This document shows positions 1 through 7,675 of a stretch of 64,000 nt of DNA, in pieces. The DNA comes from Maribellus maritimus. Lineage in GTDB: Bacteria > Bacteroidota > Bacteroidia > Bacteroidales > Prolixibacteraceae. The notes under the pieces are model-generated. The model was not told the origin of the DNA and ran no database searches. It was given only the letters and a program-made list of their open reading frames with translations. A program made the translations under genes and the position numbers. Within the stretch, counting starts at the first letter, position 1. Each line of letters begins with the position of its first letter. The stretch covers positions 186,001 through 250,000 of the forward strand of contig NZ_JAIKLE010000001.1 of NCBI RefSeq assembly GCF_022267315.1, in the 5' to 3' direction.

Positions 1-77
1 AACCGTTGTCCTTCACACACGCTGCAGGAGAAAAAACAATCCCTGTTCCGGTGATCAGGTTGAGTTTATTCTGTTTT

Positions 78-796
78 TTACACCGTCATTTCCGGCTCTT
101 CCTTTTTGCCCCGTTTTTTCACCGTTTCATTATTGTCGGCAATAATTTCGGCAATGGTGCGGGCTAATGCGCCATAGGTTGCTTCATCTACAATTTCCAT
201 GGCACGCAGGTATACTACAATTTTGCCGTTTAGCAAATCAACAAGCTCTCTTTTAATCCCGAAGCACTGATTGCGGTGCTTTCCTGTGCTTTCTCCTGTT
301 CATAAGCCAAACGCGCAGCTTCAAACTCACTCTGGGCTGCCTGTAAAGCGGCAATAAGTTCGGCACAACCCGACAGTTGGGCAATTGCATCCTGCAGATT
401 GGGTTTTGCGAGGTCGTTAAGCAGCGAAGCCACCAGCGAAGATTCCGAAGCATAGCTTTTGCCCGTAATCGAAACCCCGTTTTTATCAAATATTTTTTTT
501 ACTTTTTGCGCCGCTGCTTTTACATTATCATCAGGGTGATGCAGCAAGCCCAGCAGCAAATAATAAAACGAGCGTATCTCACTGTCGCGTTTTTCATCTT
601 TTTCTTCCAAGTTACTTTCCGTTTTGCTTCGGTTGATGGCCGATGTAAGATTTTTTGAAAACGACTCAAGAGTGTTAAACATGTGAGGCAAATGGAGATC
701 AGAGTCTAATCCCGCATTTTTGAATGCGCTGATGATACGCATTGAAACAGCGTCAACCTCAGTAACGCGGCTTTTACTTAACAAATTGGGAATCAT
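78..796 (-). pseudogene. DUF6261 family protein, frameshifted near its 3' end
   Basis: The N-terminal 188 codons read without interruption from the ATG at 796 to a stop at 230. The protein is mostly helical and charged, with no signal peptide or membrane segment. From about position 250 downwards a different frame continues smoothly: it encodes KRELVDLL, then a stretch containing NGKIVVYLRAM and DEATYGALARTIAEI, ends with a K/E-rich tail, and stops at 78. That tail is what I recognise as the conserved end of Bacteroidota DUF6261 proteins, usually about 240 residues long, so the two pieces together give the expected length. The total span (719 bp) is not a multiple of three, which fits a single-base indel. 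Function is unknown for the family. It could be a real pseudogene or a sequencing error. The 41-bp hairpin array lies directly upstream of its start. Confidence 0.72.
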
Positions 797-839
797 AATA
801 CTTCATTTTATTTTTTTGAAAGCACCGGGAACAGGGTTT

Positions 840-1175
840 GTACTTGTTTAGGGTGCATCAACATTTTGTTGATTTTTCAATTTTAACCAAAACCATCGGT
901 TTGGCAAAAAAAACGATGATGTTGCTCGACATAATCTTATGCCTCTGGTTTAATTCTCAGATTGTCAGACCATGGCACAATGCCACTGTTTGTTTTTGCA
1001 TCAGAATCGCTTTGGGCAAAATGCCATGGTTTTACTTTTTGTATTTTTAGCTCATGGCACGGTGCCACGCATCCACTTTTTTGCAGGAAAAGGAATGGCA
1101 CTTTGCCACCTCTTTGTTTTTCTCCGCAGCAGATAACAGCACCATGCCACACTATATTTTTAAAGCCACAACAAT
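840..1175 (+). repeat. Array of short hairpins with a 41-bp period (array 1)
   Basis: Short inverted repeats follow each other at near-constant spacing. Clear units are ATCAACA-3-TGTTGAT centred at 865, CATCG(G)TTT-8-AAACGATG at 906, TGGCA-3-TGCCA at 979, GGCA-3-TGCC at 1020, TGGCAC-1-GTGCCA at 1061 and TGGCA-3-TGCCA at 1102. A degenerate unit is centred at 1143. Centres are 41 bp apart except for one 73-bp step between 906 and 979, where a weaker CATAA-2-TTATG lies at 935. The later units share a consensus of about ATGGCACNNTGCCAC followed by roughly 25 bp with a T-tract. The arms of the first two units differ in sequence but keep the spacing. No open reading frame explains it. A related array lies at 48.06-48.39 kb in the opposite orientation. 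Confidence 0.8.
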
Positions 1176-1558
1176 CCTTGTTCCTGTTTTTTTGAAATTA
1201 TGATTACTTTTAAAAGGCAATACATAAAAACTACCGGAACCATTGAACACAACTTTTGCAAATAACAAATGCCCCAACTCCCCAGTCCCCACATTTAAAA
1301 AACAGAATAACAATATTTTACAAGAATACATTATAATAAGATATATGTTGCAATGTATTACGTGCGTTGTGTTTAATTGTAAAAAAGTGCAACACGAATA
1401 ATCTTGAGTAAAACAATTTTCGTCTGACAAGTGAAATTTAATAAAAAAATGTACTGAATTTATGTAGTAAATTTTCTGACTGACTAAAAACAAAGATTGG
1501 AGTAATAAATCATTGTCGACTGAACAACGAATCTCAATCGACAAAAAATAAATTTGAT
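1176..1558. other. Intergenic DNA between hairpin array and cassette-like genes
   Basis: No gene is visible. The stretch is AT-rich. It contains GTGCGTTGTGT at 1363-1373, which is the reverse complement of the CACAACGCAC type of motif that commonly borders cassette-like genes in Bacteroidota, so the left edge of the imported segment may lie near here. A minus-strand open frame covering most of this stretch has a Cys/Phe/Ile-heavy composition and runs into the next gene, so I treat it as spurious. Confidence 0.4.
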
Positions 1559-2008
1559 ATGAATAGTAAATTTTCTTGCAAAAAGAGTCGCTCATTTGGA
1601 GAATTTTTAATCACCGTTAGTTTATTTATTACGTTGGTCGCTTTTGGACTACCAGTCATCCTTAAAGACACAATTGATTTAGTGGCGTTTATTGTATCAA
1701 GTCTGTTCATTTTAATAACAATAGGATTATTTTTATGGTTATGGTTTGGTACTTATTACATAATTGACAATGAAATACTAATTGCGAAATTTGGACCACT
1801 TACCTGGAAAGTTCCCATTAATGAAATATCATTCATTCGGTTGAATCAAGAAACAATTGGAGGAACGTGGAAACTGACTTTATCATGGAAATGCATTGAG
1901 TTAAAATACAAAAAGCCTCGTTCAATATTCATTTCTCCAAATAATCAGAGTGTTTTTATAGATAGGTTAGTTAAAATAAATCCTCAAATTGAGATTAAAC
2001 AGAAATAG
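1559..2008 (+). CDS. Small membrane protein with YyaB-like PH domain (bPH_4 type)
   Basis: The 149-residue protein has two predicted membrane helices at about residues 15-35 and 40-62, followed by a soluble C-terminal region. That region begins TYYIIDNEILIAKFGPLTWKV and contains the pattern of a bacterial PH-like domain: a short beta hairpin, a 'P-I-N-E-I' strand, a positively charged strand (ELKYKKPRS) and a closing helix after an ISPNN turn. This matches the YyaB-like PH family by pattern only, and no function is established for such proteins. It is the first gene of a run of small plus-strand genes that look like cassette cargo, and its stop is 46 bp before the next start. The start ATG at 1559 is the only one before the first helix. 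Confidence 0.6.
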   Translation: MNSKFSCKKSRSFGEFLITVSLFITLVAFGLPVILKDTIDLVAFIVSSLFILITIGLFLWLWFGTYYIIDNEILIAKFGPLTWKVPINEISFIRLNQETIGGTWKLTLSWKCIELKYKKPRSIFISPNNQSVFIDRLVKINPQIEIKQK

Positions 2009-2054
2009 AATAAAGCAAACAACATAAACACAACAAACATTTAGGAAAAGCCGA

Positions 2055-3275
2055 ATGAACAAAATTCTAACATTTATAATCGCACTCTCTTTTTGTTCTT
2101 GTAATGCACAAACAGATTTTAATTCGACTATTGAGTTTTCTTCAGATTTAGAAAATTTTGAAAACATATTAGCCCTAAAAGAAGCTTTACAAAGTGTCGA
2201 AATTATCGCACTTGGAGAAAATACTCACGGACTTGGAGAGGTATTTAAGGCCAAAACTGAATTAGTCAAATTCTTACATCAAGAATTAGGGTTTGATTTG
2301 GTTCTTTTTGAATCAGGCTATGGAGATGGAGCACTAGCTTGGGAGCGATTGGATTCGCTATCAACTAAAGAATTTACAAATGTTTTTAGCTCAAACTTTT
2401 ACTACCACTCAGAAGAAATTGAAAGTCTTGTAGGCTACGCAAAGTCGCAAAATGGAAAGTTAAAAATTCAAGGCTTTGATTGTCAACCGCAACAAAACTA
2501 CCTCATAAAACGAATGTCGGAAGTTGTTCTACCAGTGGATCCCATATTTTCCAAAAAAGTTTCATTGGAAATGAGAAGTTTTAACAATCTCTATCAGTAT
2601 GAAAACGGCAAAGACACATTAGCCTTTTATAATCAACGAGACAGATTTATTGGCTTCATATCAGAATACGACAAACTTTTAGATAAAAACACTAGCGAGT
2701 TGCTTCAATATGGAACCACAAAAAGTGAAATTAATGCATTAAAAAAATCGAATGAAATTTTTGTAAGCACCTATTCAAAGGTCAATTTCGGAGAGATGAT
2801 GAGTTGGCCAACATCAGCAAATATTAGAGACAAAGCATCATTTGAAATCGTAAAATGGTTTAAAGAAAATAATCCTAAATCAAAAATCATTATTTGGGCA
2901 CAAAACAGTCATATTGAAAATAAGACAAAACCAAATTATAATGTGAATTGGATGGGACATAATCTAAAAAAAACATTTGGCGATAAATACTATTCAATTG
3001 GAGCAATTGTTTACAGCGGGAAAAACCTGAACAACAATGGAACTTTTGACTTTGAGCATAACGACAGCGAATATTTTGCATATCACCTTAACCAATTTCA
3101 AAAAGAAAAATTTGTATTCGACTTAAGAAAACACAACAAGCAGGATTTCACTAATCAGCTGCTCTTAGGAATGGAAAGTAATGGAAATACAGCTGAATTT
3201 ATTGCTAAAGACAGGTTTGACGGACTTCTATTTATAAAGTATAGTGATATACCAACACTGATAAGAAAAGAATAA
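2055..3275 (+). CDS. Erythromycin esterase-like family protein, probable lipoprotein
   Basis: The 406-residue protein has an N-terminal signal segment ending in a Cys pair (LSFCSCNAQ) that could be a lipobox. The body carries hallmarks of the erythromycin esterase / succinoglycan-biosynthesis-like family: ALGENTHG (conserved Glu and His) near residue 55, FESGYGDG near residue 88, and a WAQNSHIEN motif near residue 283 corresponding to the family's W-A-H-N-x-H. In known EreA/EreB enzymes these residues hydrolyse the macrolide lactone. Members in environmental Bacteroidota have unknown substrates, so macrolide resistance should not be assumed. It lies in the cassette-like run, without operon-type overlap with its neighbours. 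Confidence 0.8.
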   Translation: MNKILTFIIALSFCSCNAQTDFNSTIEFSSDLENFENILALKEALQSVEIIALGENTHGLGEVFKAKTELVKFLHQELGFDLVLFESGYGDGALAWERLDSLSTKEFTNVFSSNFYYHSEEIESLVGYAKSQNGKLKIQGFDCQPQQNYLIKRMSEVVLPVDPIFSKKVSLEMRSFNNLYQYENGKDTLAFYNQRDRFIGFISEYDKLLDKNTSELLQYGTTKSEINALKKSNEIFVSTYSKVNFGEMMSWPTSANIRDKASFEIVKWFKENNPKSKIIIWAQNSHIENKTKPNYNVNWMGHNLKKTFGDKYYSIGAIVYSGKNLNNNGTFDFEHNDSEYFAYHLNQFQKEKFVFDLRKHNKQDFTNQLLLGMESNGNTAEFIAKDRFDGLLFIKYSDIPTLIRKE

Positions 3276-3506
3276 AAACGTTTGCCAGCAATATGTACAA
3301 GCAATAGCGCTTTCTGTAGGTATTCTGACCTTAGTAGTTCTAATCAGGCAACATGTACCAACCGTCAGATTGTCTAATGACCCGTCCTAAAAAGAATGAT
3401 TTAGGCAACTGACTAAAAAAAGAATAAAATGTTGAAATCTAAACGACTTAATTATACTTTTTAGAAACACTGCCGTTATAGATAATATGATTAAACACGA
3501 AAAACA
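3276..3506. other. Cassette-type spacer
   Basis: The spacer follows the esterase-like gene. Shortly after the stop it contains GTTTGCCAGCAATATGTACA, a motif typical of the start of cassette-like spacers in Bacteroidota. It ends with CTGCCGTTATA at 3471-3481, just before the next gene. ATGTAC occurs at both 3292 and 3352 as a direct repeat. No gene or clear terminator is visible. I read it as a boundary element of the same kind as the spacers after 4638 and 5589. Confidence 0.4.
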
Positions 3507-4109
3507 ATGACAGAATTTTGGGAAGAAAACTTTATTGACAAACAAGAAATGTGGGGGCTTGAACCTTCAGAATCTGCTATTCTGACAAAAGACTATTTTT
3601 TGGAAAATTCTGTAAAAAACATTCTTATTCCCGGAATTGGATATGGACGAAACGCACAACCATTTATTGAAAGTGGAATAACAGTAAGCGGAATTGAAAT
3701 TTCAAAAACTGCAATTGAACTTGCAAAAAAACATTACGGAACTGAAATGACGATTCATCACGGGTCGGTTACCGAAATGCCTTTTGACGACAATAAATAT
3801 GAGGGTATATTTTGTTACGCACTTGTTCATCTGCTCGACAAAAATAAAAGAACAGCGCTTCTAAAGAACTGCTATAACCAACTGAATGATGGAGGAGTTA
3901 TGGTTTTTACCGCTATTACAAAAGATGCACCGAATTTTGGTAAAGGAGAACGAATTAGTGAAGACCGTTATGAACTTCATAAAGGAGCAAAAATCTTCTA
4001 TTACGATCAGGAAGCTGTAAAAACGGAATTTAATGACTTTGGACTTTTTGAAATCAATAAAGTGAATGAAAATCAGCCAATGTTTTTAATAAAATGCAGA
4101 AAGAAATAA
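3507..4109 (+). CDS. Class I SAM-dependent methyltransferase
   Basis: The 200-residue protein has a standard seven-strand methyltransferase layout. Motif I is ILIPGIGYGRNA (residues about 39-50), the acidic end of strand 2 is GIEIS (about 61-65), motif II/III is GSVTEMPF..YEGIFCYALVHL, and the helix after it is followed by GGVMVFTAI. The PGIGYGRNA form resembles TehB/thiopurine-methyltransferase-like proteins, where the substrate is a small molecule or metalloid, but the substrate cannot be read here. It is preceded and followed by cassette-type spacers. The ATG at 3507 lies after an AAACACGAAAAACA leader, and no better start is present. Confidence 0.85.
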   Translation: MTEFWEENFIDKQEMWGLEPSESAILTKDYFLENSVKNILIPGIGYGRNAQPFIESGITVSGIEISKTAIELAKKHYGTEMTIHHGSVTEMPFDDNKYEGIFCYALVHLLDKNKRTALLKNCYNQLNDGGVMVFTAITKDAPNFGKGERISEDRYELHKGAKIFYYDQEAVKTEFNDFGLFEINKVNENQPMFLIKCRKK

Positions 4110-4143
4110 AAAATACTGCACACAACAAGGCACCAATTAAAAA

Positions 4144-4638
4144 ATGGATAGAATTGACCTGTTAATACCGATTGGATTTGTTTTGATTTTTGTCTCAATC
4201 ATTGTTCTTATTTCATATGCCCAACTGAGACAAAAGCGATACATACTGAACAAGCTGAGCAACTATCAATTGGAAAAAGTAAAAATTCGTTTTTTACAGT
4301 CATCTGTTGGGAAGGGAAGTAATGTTGGCGGAATGCCTGTTAAAGCAGAAATGTATATTGCAGATCATTTTTTCTTCATTACTCCAGGAACAAACGGATA
4401 CTTTAATGGAATGTACAACATCAATTTGCCTGTAATTTTCGTTAAGGACGAGAATCAAAAAAACGAATTAGGTTTAAATAACATTATAGTTCCTGACAAA
4501 CTATATATTACAGCCTGGAATTCAGTGGTAATAAAATATCAGAAAGCGCTTACAGGTAACATAAAATACAGCATTCAGATTAATCTGCCTGACAAAAACG
4601 ATATAGAAAAACTAAATAAACTAAAAAACTGGTGCTAA
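4144..4638 (+). CDS. Hypothetical protein with one N-terminal membrane helix
   Basis: I do not recognise the family. The 164-residue protein has one strong membrane helix at residues about 5-26 and then a soluble, beta-rich domain with few Cys and no catalytic-looking motif. The domain contains GKGSNVGGMPVKAEMY and a VIKYQKALTGNIKYSIQI strand pair. It ends in Cys. The gene is flanked on both sides by cassette-type motifs: GCACACAACAAGGC at 4118-4131 before it, and GTGCTAACA right at its stop. That suggests it was acquired together with its neighbours as a mobile cassette or a piece of one. Confidence 0.55.
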   Translation: MDRIDLLIPIGFVLIFVSIIVLISYAQLRQKRYILNKLSNYQLEKVKIRFLQSSVGKGSNVGGMPVKAEMYIADHFFFITPGTNGYFNGMYNINLPVIFVKDENQKNELGLNNIIVPDKLYITAWNSVVIKYQKALTGNIKYSIQINLPDKNDIEKLNKLKNWC

Positions 4639-4780
4639 CAAATTGTAACAGGACAGGCGCGGGATTGAGCGGACTGCCAGGCCTCAGACCTTTTGCCCAC
4701 TTCCTGCGGTTCCGACAGGATTTCTCTTTGAAATCCCGCCCTACCACATACAGGTGACGATTATGGGGCAAAGTTAATGA
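4639..4780. repeat. attC-like structured spacer
   Basis: The spacer begins at the stop codon with GTGCTAACA. It contains long complementary arms, GCGGGATT at 4659-4666 against AATCCCGC at 4732-4739. Inside them is a smaller hairpin, TCCTG...CAGGA, around 4701-4720. It ends with GCAAAGTTAATG at 4767-4778, just before the next gene. A gene-sized unit flanked by folded spacers that start with a TAAC-type core and end with a GTTA-type core is the architecture of integron attC sites. The exact cores are not canonical, so this is 'attC-like' only. Confidence 0.45.
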
Positions 4781-4812
4781 GTAAGTGCGGACAATTAAGA
4801 GGAAATAAAAAA

Positions 4813-5589
4813 ATGACAGACAACAAAGAAAATTGGTTTACGATTGAAAGGATAGACGACAACACTTCGGTTATAAGTGAATATAAACATTGGGAAGAAA
4901 CCCATTGTTATATACTAAACGGAACAGAAAGATGCTTATTAATTGACACCGGACTTGGTGTAAAAAATATTTGGGAACAAGTACAAAAATTGACAGACAA
5001 ACCTGTTACGGTAGTTACAACACACGTACATTACGACCATTTTGGCGGACATAAATATTTCCCTGACTTTTATGTACACGAAACAGAAACTGAATGGATA
5101 AACGGAGGATTTCCTTTGACAATAGAACAGGTCCGAAATTTTCTGATAGAAGAGCCGTGCGATTTTCCAAAGGATTTTGATGTTAATAATTATTACCTGT
5201 TTGAAGGAGTTCCGACACAAGTGCTAAAAGATAACGATACAATTGAATTGGGAGAACGGACAATAAGGGTTTTGCACACGCCAGGGCATTCTCCCGGGCA
5301 TATGTGCTTTTTCGAAAAAGATAAAGAATATTTATACACAGGCGATTTGATCTATATTGGAGAATTATTTGCATATTATCCATCAACAGACCCGATTGCC
5401 TATATGAATTCAGTAAAAAAATTGTTGCCTTTACCAGTAAAGAAAATCCTGCCGGCACATCACAATTTAAATGTCCCTGTGTCAATTATTAAAGATATGG
5501 ACAAAGCTTTTACCGATTTGTATAAAAAAGGGAAGCTAAAACACGGAAGCGGAACTTTTTCGTATTCAAATTTTGGAATAAAACTTTAA
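4813..5589 (+). CDS. MBL-fold metallo-hydrolase
   Basis: A metallo-beta-lactamase-fold hydrolase of about 258 residues. It shows the full zinc-binding signature: THVHYDHFGGH (H-x-H-x-D-H) at about residues 63-73, then HTPGHSPGH, TGDLIY (bridging Asp) and a final PAHH. The fold is shared by glyoxalase II, thiolesterases and lactonases; the exact substrate is not evident. The longest frame starts at 4777. The ATG at 4813 is preferred because AGAGGAAAT sits about 8 bp upstream of it and family members begin near the NWFTIERID segment. It is the last gene of the cassette-like run. Confidence 0.85.
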   Translation: MTDNKENWFTIERIDDNTSVISEYKHWEETHCYILNGTERCLLIDTGLGVKNIWEQVQKLTDKPVTVVTTHVHYDHFGGHKYFPDFYVHETETEWINGGFPLTIEQVRNFLIEEPCDFPKDFDVNNYYLFEGVPTQVLKDNDTIELGERTIRVLHTPGHSPGHMCFFEKDKEYLYTGDLIYIGELFAYYPSTDPIAYMNSVKKLLPLPVKKILPAHHNLNVPVSIIKDMDKAFTDLYKKGKLKHGSGTFSYSNFGIKL

Positions 5590-5619
5590 GATAAAACGGC
5601 AGAAAACTGAAAATAAAAA

Positions 5620-5775
5620 CCCAGCCCATAACATTTGGAAATTGTATTGCTTTGTCGGTAGTACGCCGTTGTCACTGCTCCTTTCCTGACCGTCATTTCC
5701 TTCGGACACTGACGCTCTCCGAAATCCGCAACGACAACTTGCAAGTGCCCTTTTGCTTCCTCATAACAAAAGATT
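5620..5775. repeat. attC-like structured spacer closing the cassette-like segment
   Basis: The spacer begins with CAGCCCATAACA 30 bp after the MBL gene and ends with CATAACAAAAG before the MATE gene. It contains separated complementary arms: GTTGTC at 5668-5673 with GACAAC at 5733-5738, and an outer TTGC-TTGTCG (from 5648) with CGACAACTTGCAA (to 5744). The T/C-rich middle carries repeated GAC/GTC motifs. It resembles the 4639-4780 spacer in layout but not in sequence, as expected for attC sites. No integrase gene is in the window. Confidence 0.4.
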
Positions 5776-5783
5776 AGTCTATT

Positions 5784-7559
5784 TTAAAATTTGATGATTG
5801 TGCTGTTTAAACCAAGCATGCGGGTGTAGTTCACTTCTTTTGCTAAATTTTTAACCAGTTGCAACCCCATTGATTTAAAATCGGAGTCGCCATCGGCGGC
5901 TGAGTAGTTCGCAGGATTAAAAGGGATACCATCATCTTTTAAACTGATCAAAACTTCAGACACGCCAATCGATACGCGCACATCAACCACTTTTTTTGTC
6001 CGGTTGCGGTATCCATGTTGAAAGCTATTCACCGCCAATTCTTCCACTGCTAATCCAACATGCATGGAGGTGCGCTCATTCAATCCATATTCAGAACAAA
6101 ATTGAACGACATTTTCCGACAGTCGGGCTACATTCTTTATATCATCAACAATACTGACATCCAACACTGCGTTGGCTGAAGTTTCTGATTGCAAAAGCAA
6201 CATTCCCTGCAGCCTTGTATCAGAATTTTTTTGAATACGTCGCGTCAGGATAAACACGATAAACAATGTACAAATTTCACTGACTCCGAAAGCCATCCAA
6301 ATACCGGAACCGCCCCAGATTTTACTAAAGACAAAAGCCAATGGCACCACCAACATAAAACCTTGAACAACGGCAATTACCAACGACAGTTTCTTTTGCC
6401 GGATGGTTTGAAAATAATACATCAATACTACGTTCACGGCTGTCCCCAGCAGGCTTACTGAAAATATACGAATAGCATGAACTCCAAGCGTCAACTCATT
6501 TCCCGAACGAACACCAAAAAGCTGTAATACCTGTGAAGGAAAGATTTCAAACAGGGCAATTAAACACAGACTTGCCAATCCTACAATCTTAAACGTACGA
6601 AAAATGGTGAACCTGATGCCTTGTTGATCCTGCTCGCCATACAAAACACCAATAATTGGAGAAATGGTTTGTGCTGCCCCTGAGATAAACATAGATACAA
6701 ATGCCAGGCACGACAAACAAACAGAAAACACCGCCATCCCTGATTTTCCCAGTGTATTAATCACGATAATATTAATCAAAAATATTTTAAAGAATAAAAA
6801 CAGAGTAGTTAATGCAGGCGGCAGACCTGTTGCTGCAATTTTAAGGACTTTTGCCTTCGAGATCATCTCCGGCTTTTTGAGTTGGAACGTTACCGTCTCC
6901 CTGAAAAAGTAGGTCACAAGAACCAGAATACCTGCTCCATAACCGGTTACCGTGGCCAAAGCTGCACCCTCTACCCCCATGTTAAAAACAAACAGGTAGA
7001 TCAAATCAAAAATAAGATTCACCACGTTGGCAACGATTAAAATTACAGATGCCAATTGCGGATTATTGTCAGTTCGAATAAAACAGGCCATGCCGGGAAC
7101 AACAATCATCAGCGGCGCACCTAAAAAAAGAATCTTTATATACGAAACAAGCTTTGCCTCCATTCCGGTATCTCCTGCAATAAATTCGGCAATACGAATA
7201 TGAAAGATTAGCCCGACAACCAGAACAATCACAGATAAAAGAAGCATCATCAAAACAGCCTGGTGAAAGTAAGAGAGTGCGTTGTTTTTATTCCGTTGAC
7301 CAATTGCGATGGCTGCCAGCACGGAGCCGCCAACTCCCATTAAAACATAAATGGAATTAAATCCGAGAACAATCGGTGTCGACAAATTCACAACAGCCAA
7401 CGCTTCAGAACCTAATTTATTTCCAACGATAATACCATCCACAATTATCCCCATCGAAAGAGCCATGGTCATTAAAATTGTAGGTAAAAAATAACGTTTA
7501 AAAATCCGATTGGTTAGTATATCTGAACGTTTCAATGCTATTGTTTTTTTTATATACAA
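5784..7559 (-). CDS. MATE-family transporter fused to an RsbW-like ATPase domain
   Basis: The 591-residue protein has two parts. Residues about 15-445 form a 12-helix MATE (multidrug and toxin extrusion) antiporter. Residues about 458-591 form a GHKL ATPase domain of the anti-sigma/serine-kinase type (HATPase_c_2). Its N-box is VEELAVNSFQHG with Asn near 511, its G1 box LKDDGIPF near 541-547, and it closes with GLQLVKNLA. Canonical MATE proteins are about 450 residues, so the extra domain is a true fusion. It suggests that transport is coupled to a partner-switch or phosphorylation signal; this is inference. It follows the HATPase-GNAT gene on the same strand with a 116-bp gap, so the two are probably one transcription unit with paired functions. 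Confidence 0.87.
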   Translation of the reverse strand: MYIKKTIALKRSDILTNRIFKRYFLPTILMTMALSMGIIVDGIIVGNKLGSEALAVVNLSTPIVLGFNSIYVLMGVGGSVLAAIAIGQRNKNNALSYFHQAVLMMLLLSVIVLVVGLIFHIRIAEFIAGDTGMEAKLVSYIKILFLGAPLMIVVPGMACFIRTDNNPQLASVILIVANVVNLIFDLIYLFVFNMGVEGAALATVTGYGAGILVLVTYFFRETVTFQLKKPEMISKAKVLKIAATGLPPALTTLFLFFKIFLINIIVINTLGKSGMAVFSVCLSCLAFVSMFISGAAQTISPIIGVLYGEQDQQGIRFTIFRTFKIVGLASLCLIALFEIFPSQVLQLFGVRSGNELTLGVHAIRIFSVSLLGTAVNVVLMYYFQTIRQKKLSLVIAVVQGFMLVVPLAFVFSKIWGGSGIWMAFGVSEICTLFIVFILTRRIQKNSDTRLQGMLLLQSETSANAVLDVSIVDDIKNVARLSENVVQFCSEYGLNERTSMHVGLAVEELAVNSFQHGYRNRTKKVVDVRVSIGVSEVLISLKDDGIPFNPANYSAADGDSDFKSMGLQLVKNLAKEVNYTRMLGLNSTIIKF

Positions 7560-7675
7560 TTATAAATCTCGTTCCTGAAGTTATTATATCAAGCTACAAC
7601 ATGATACTTTTATTGGCTTCTAAAAGCTTTCCGGATCCCTTGGTCTGCTTTTTAAAATCAACAAAAAATACTGAC

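Noticed and set aside
1-77. Possible gene fragment at the left edge
   Set aside because: The first 77 bp contain no start or recognisable motif.
840-1175. CRISPR array reading of array 1
   Set aside because: The repeated part is a 13-bp palindrome of varying sequence, the spacer-like parts share T-tracts, and no cas gene or leader-type repeat is nearby. True CRISPR repeats would be 24-48 bp and nearly identical.
1152-1595. 147-residue minus-strand open frame between array 1 and the PH-like gene
   Set aside because: It is rich in Cys, Phe and Ile without domain pattern, overlaps the start of the better-supported plus-strand gene, and has no plausible ribosome-binding context.
2055-3275. Macrolide resistance gene
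   Set aside because: The family fold is recognised, but environmental members have unknown substrates and there is no resistance context.
4777-4812. Upstream start of the MBL-fold gene
   Set aside because: A better ribosome-binding context (AGAGGAAAT) stands before the ATG at 4813, and homologues start there.
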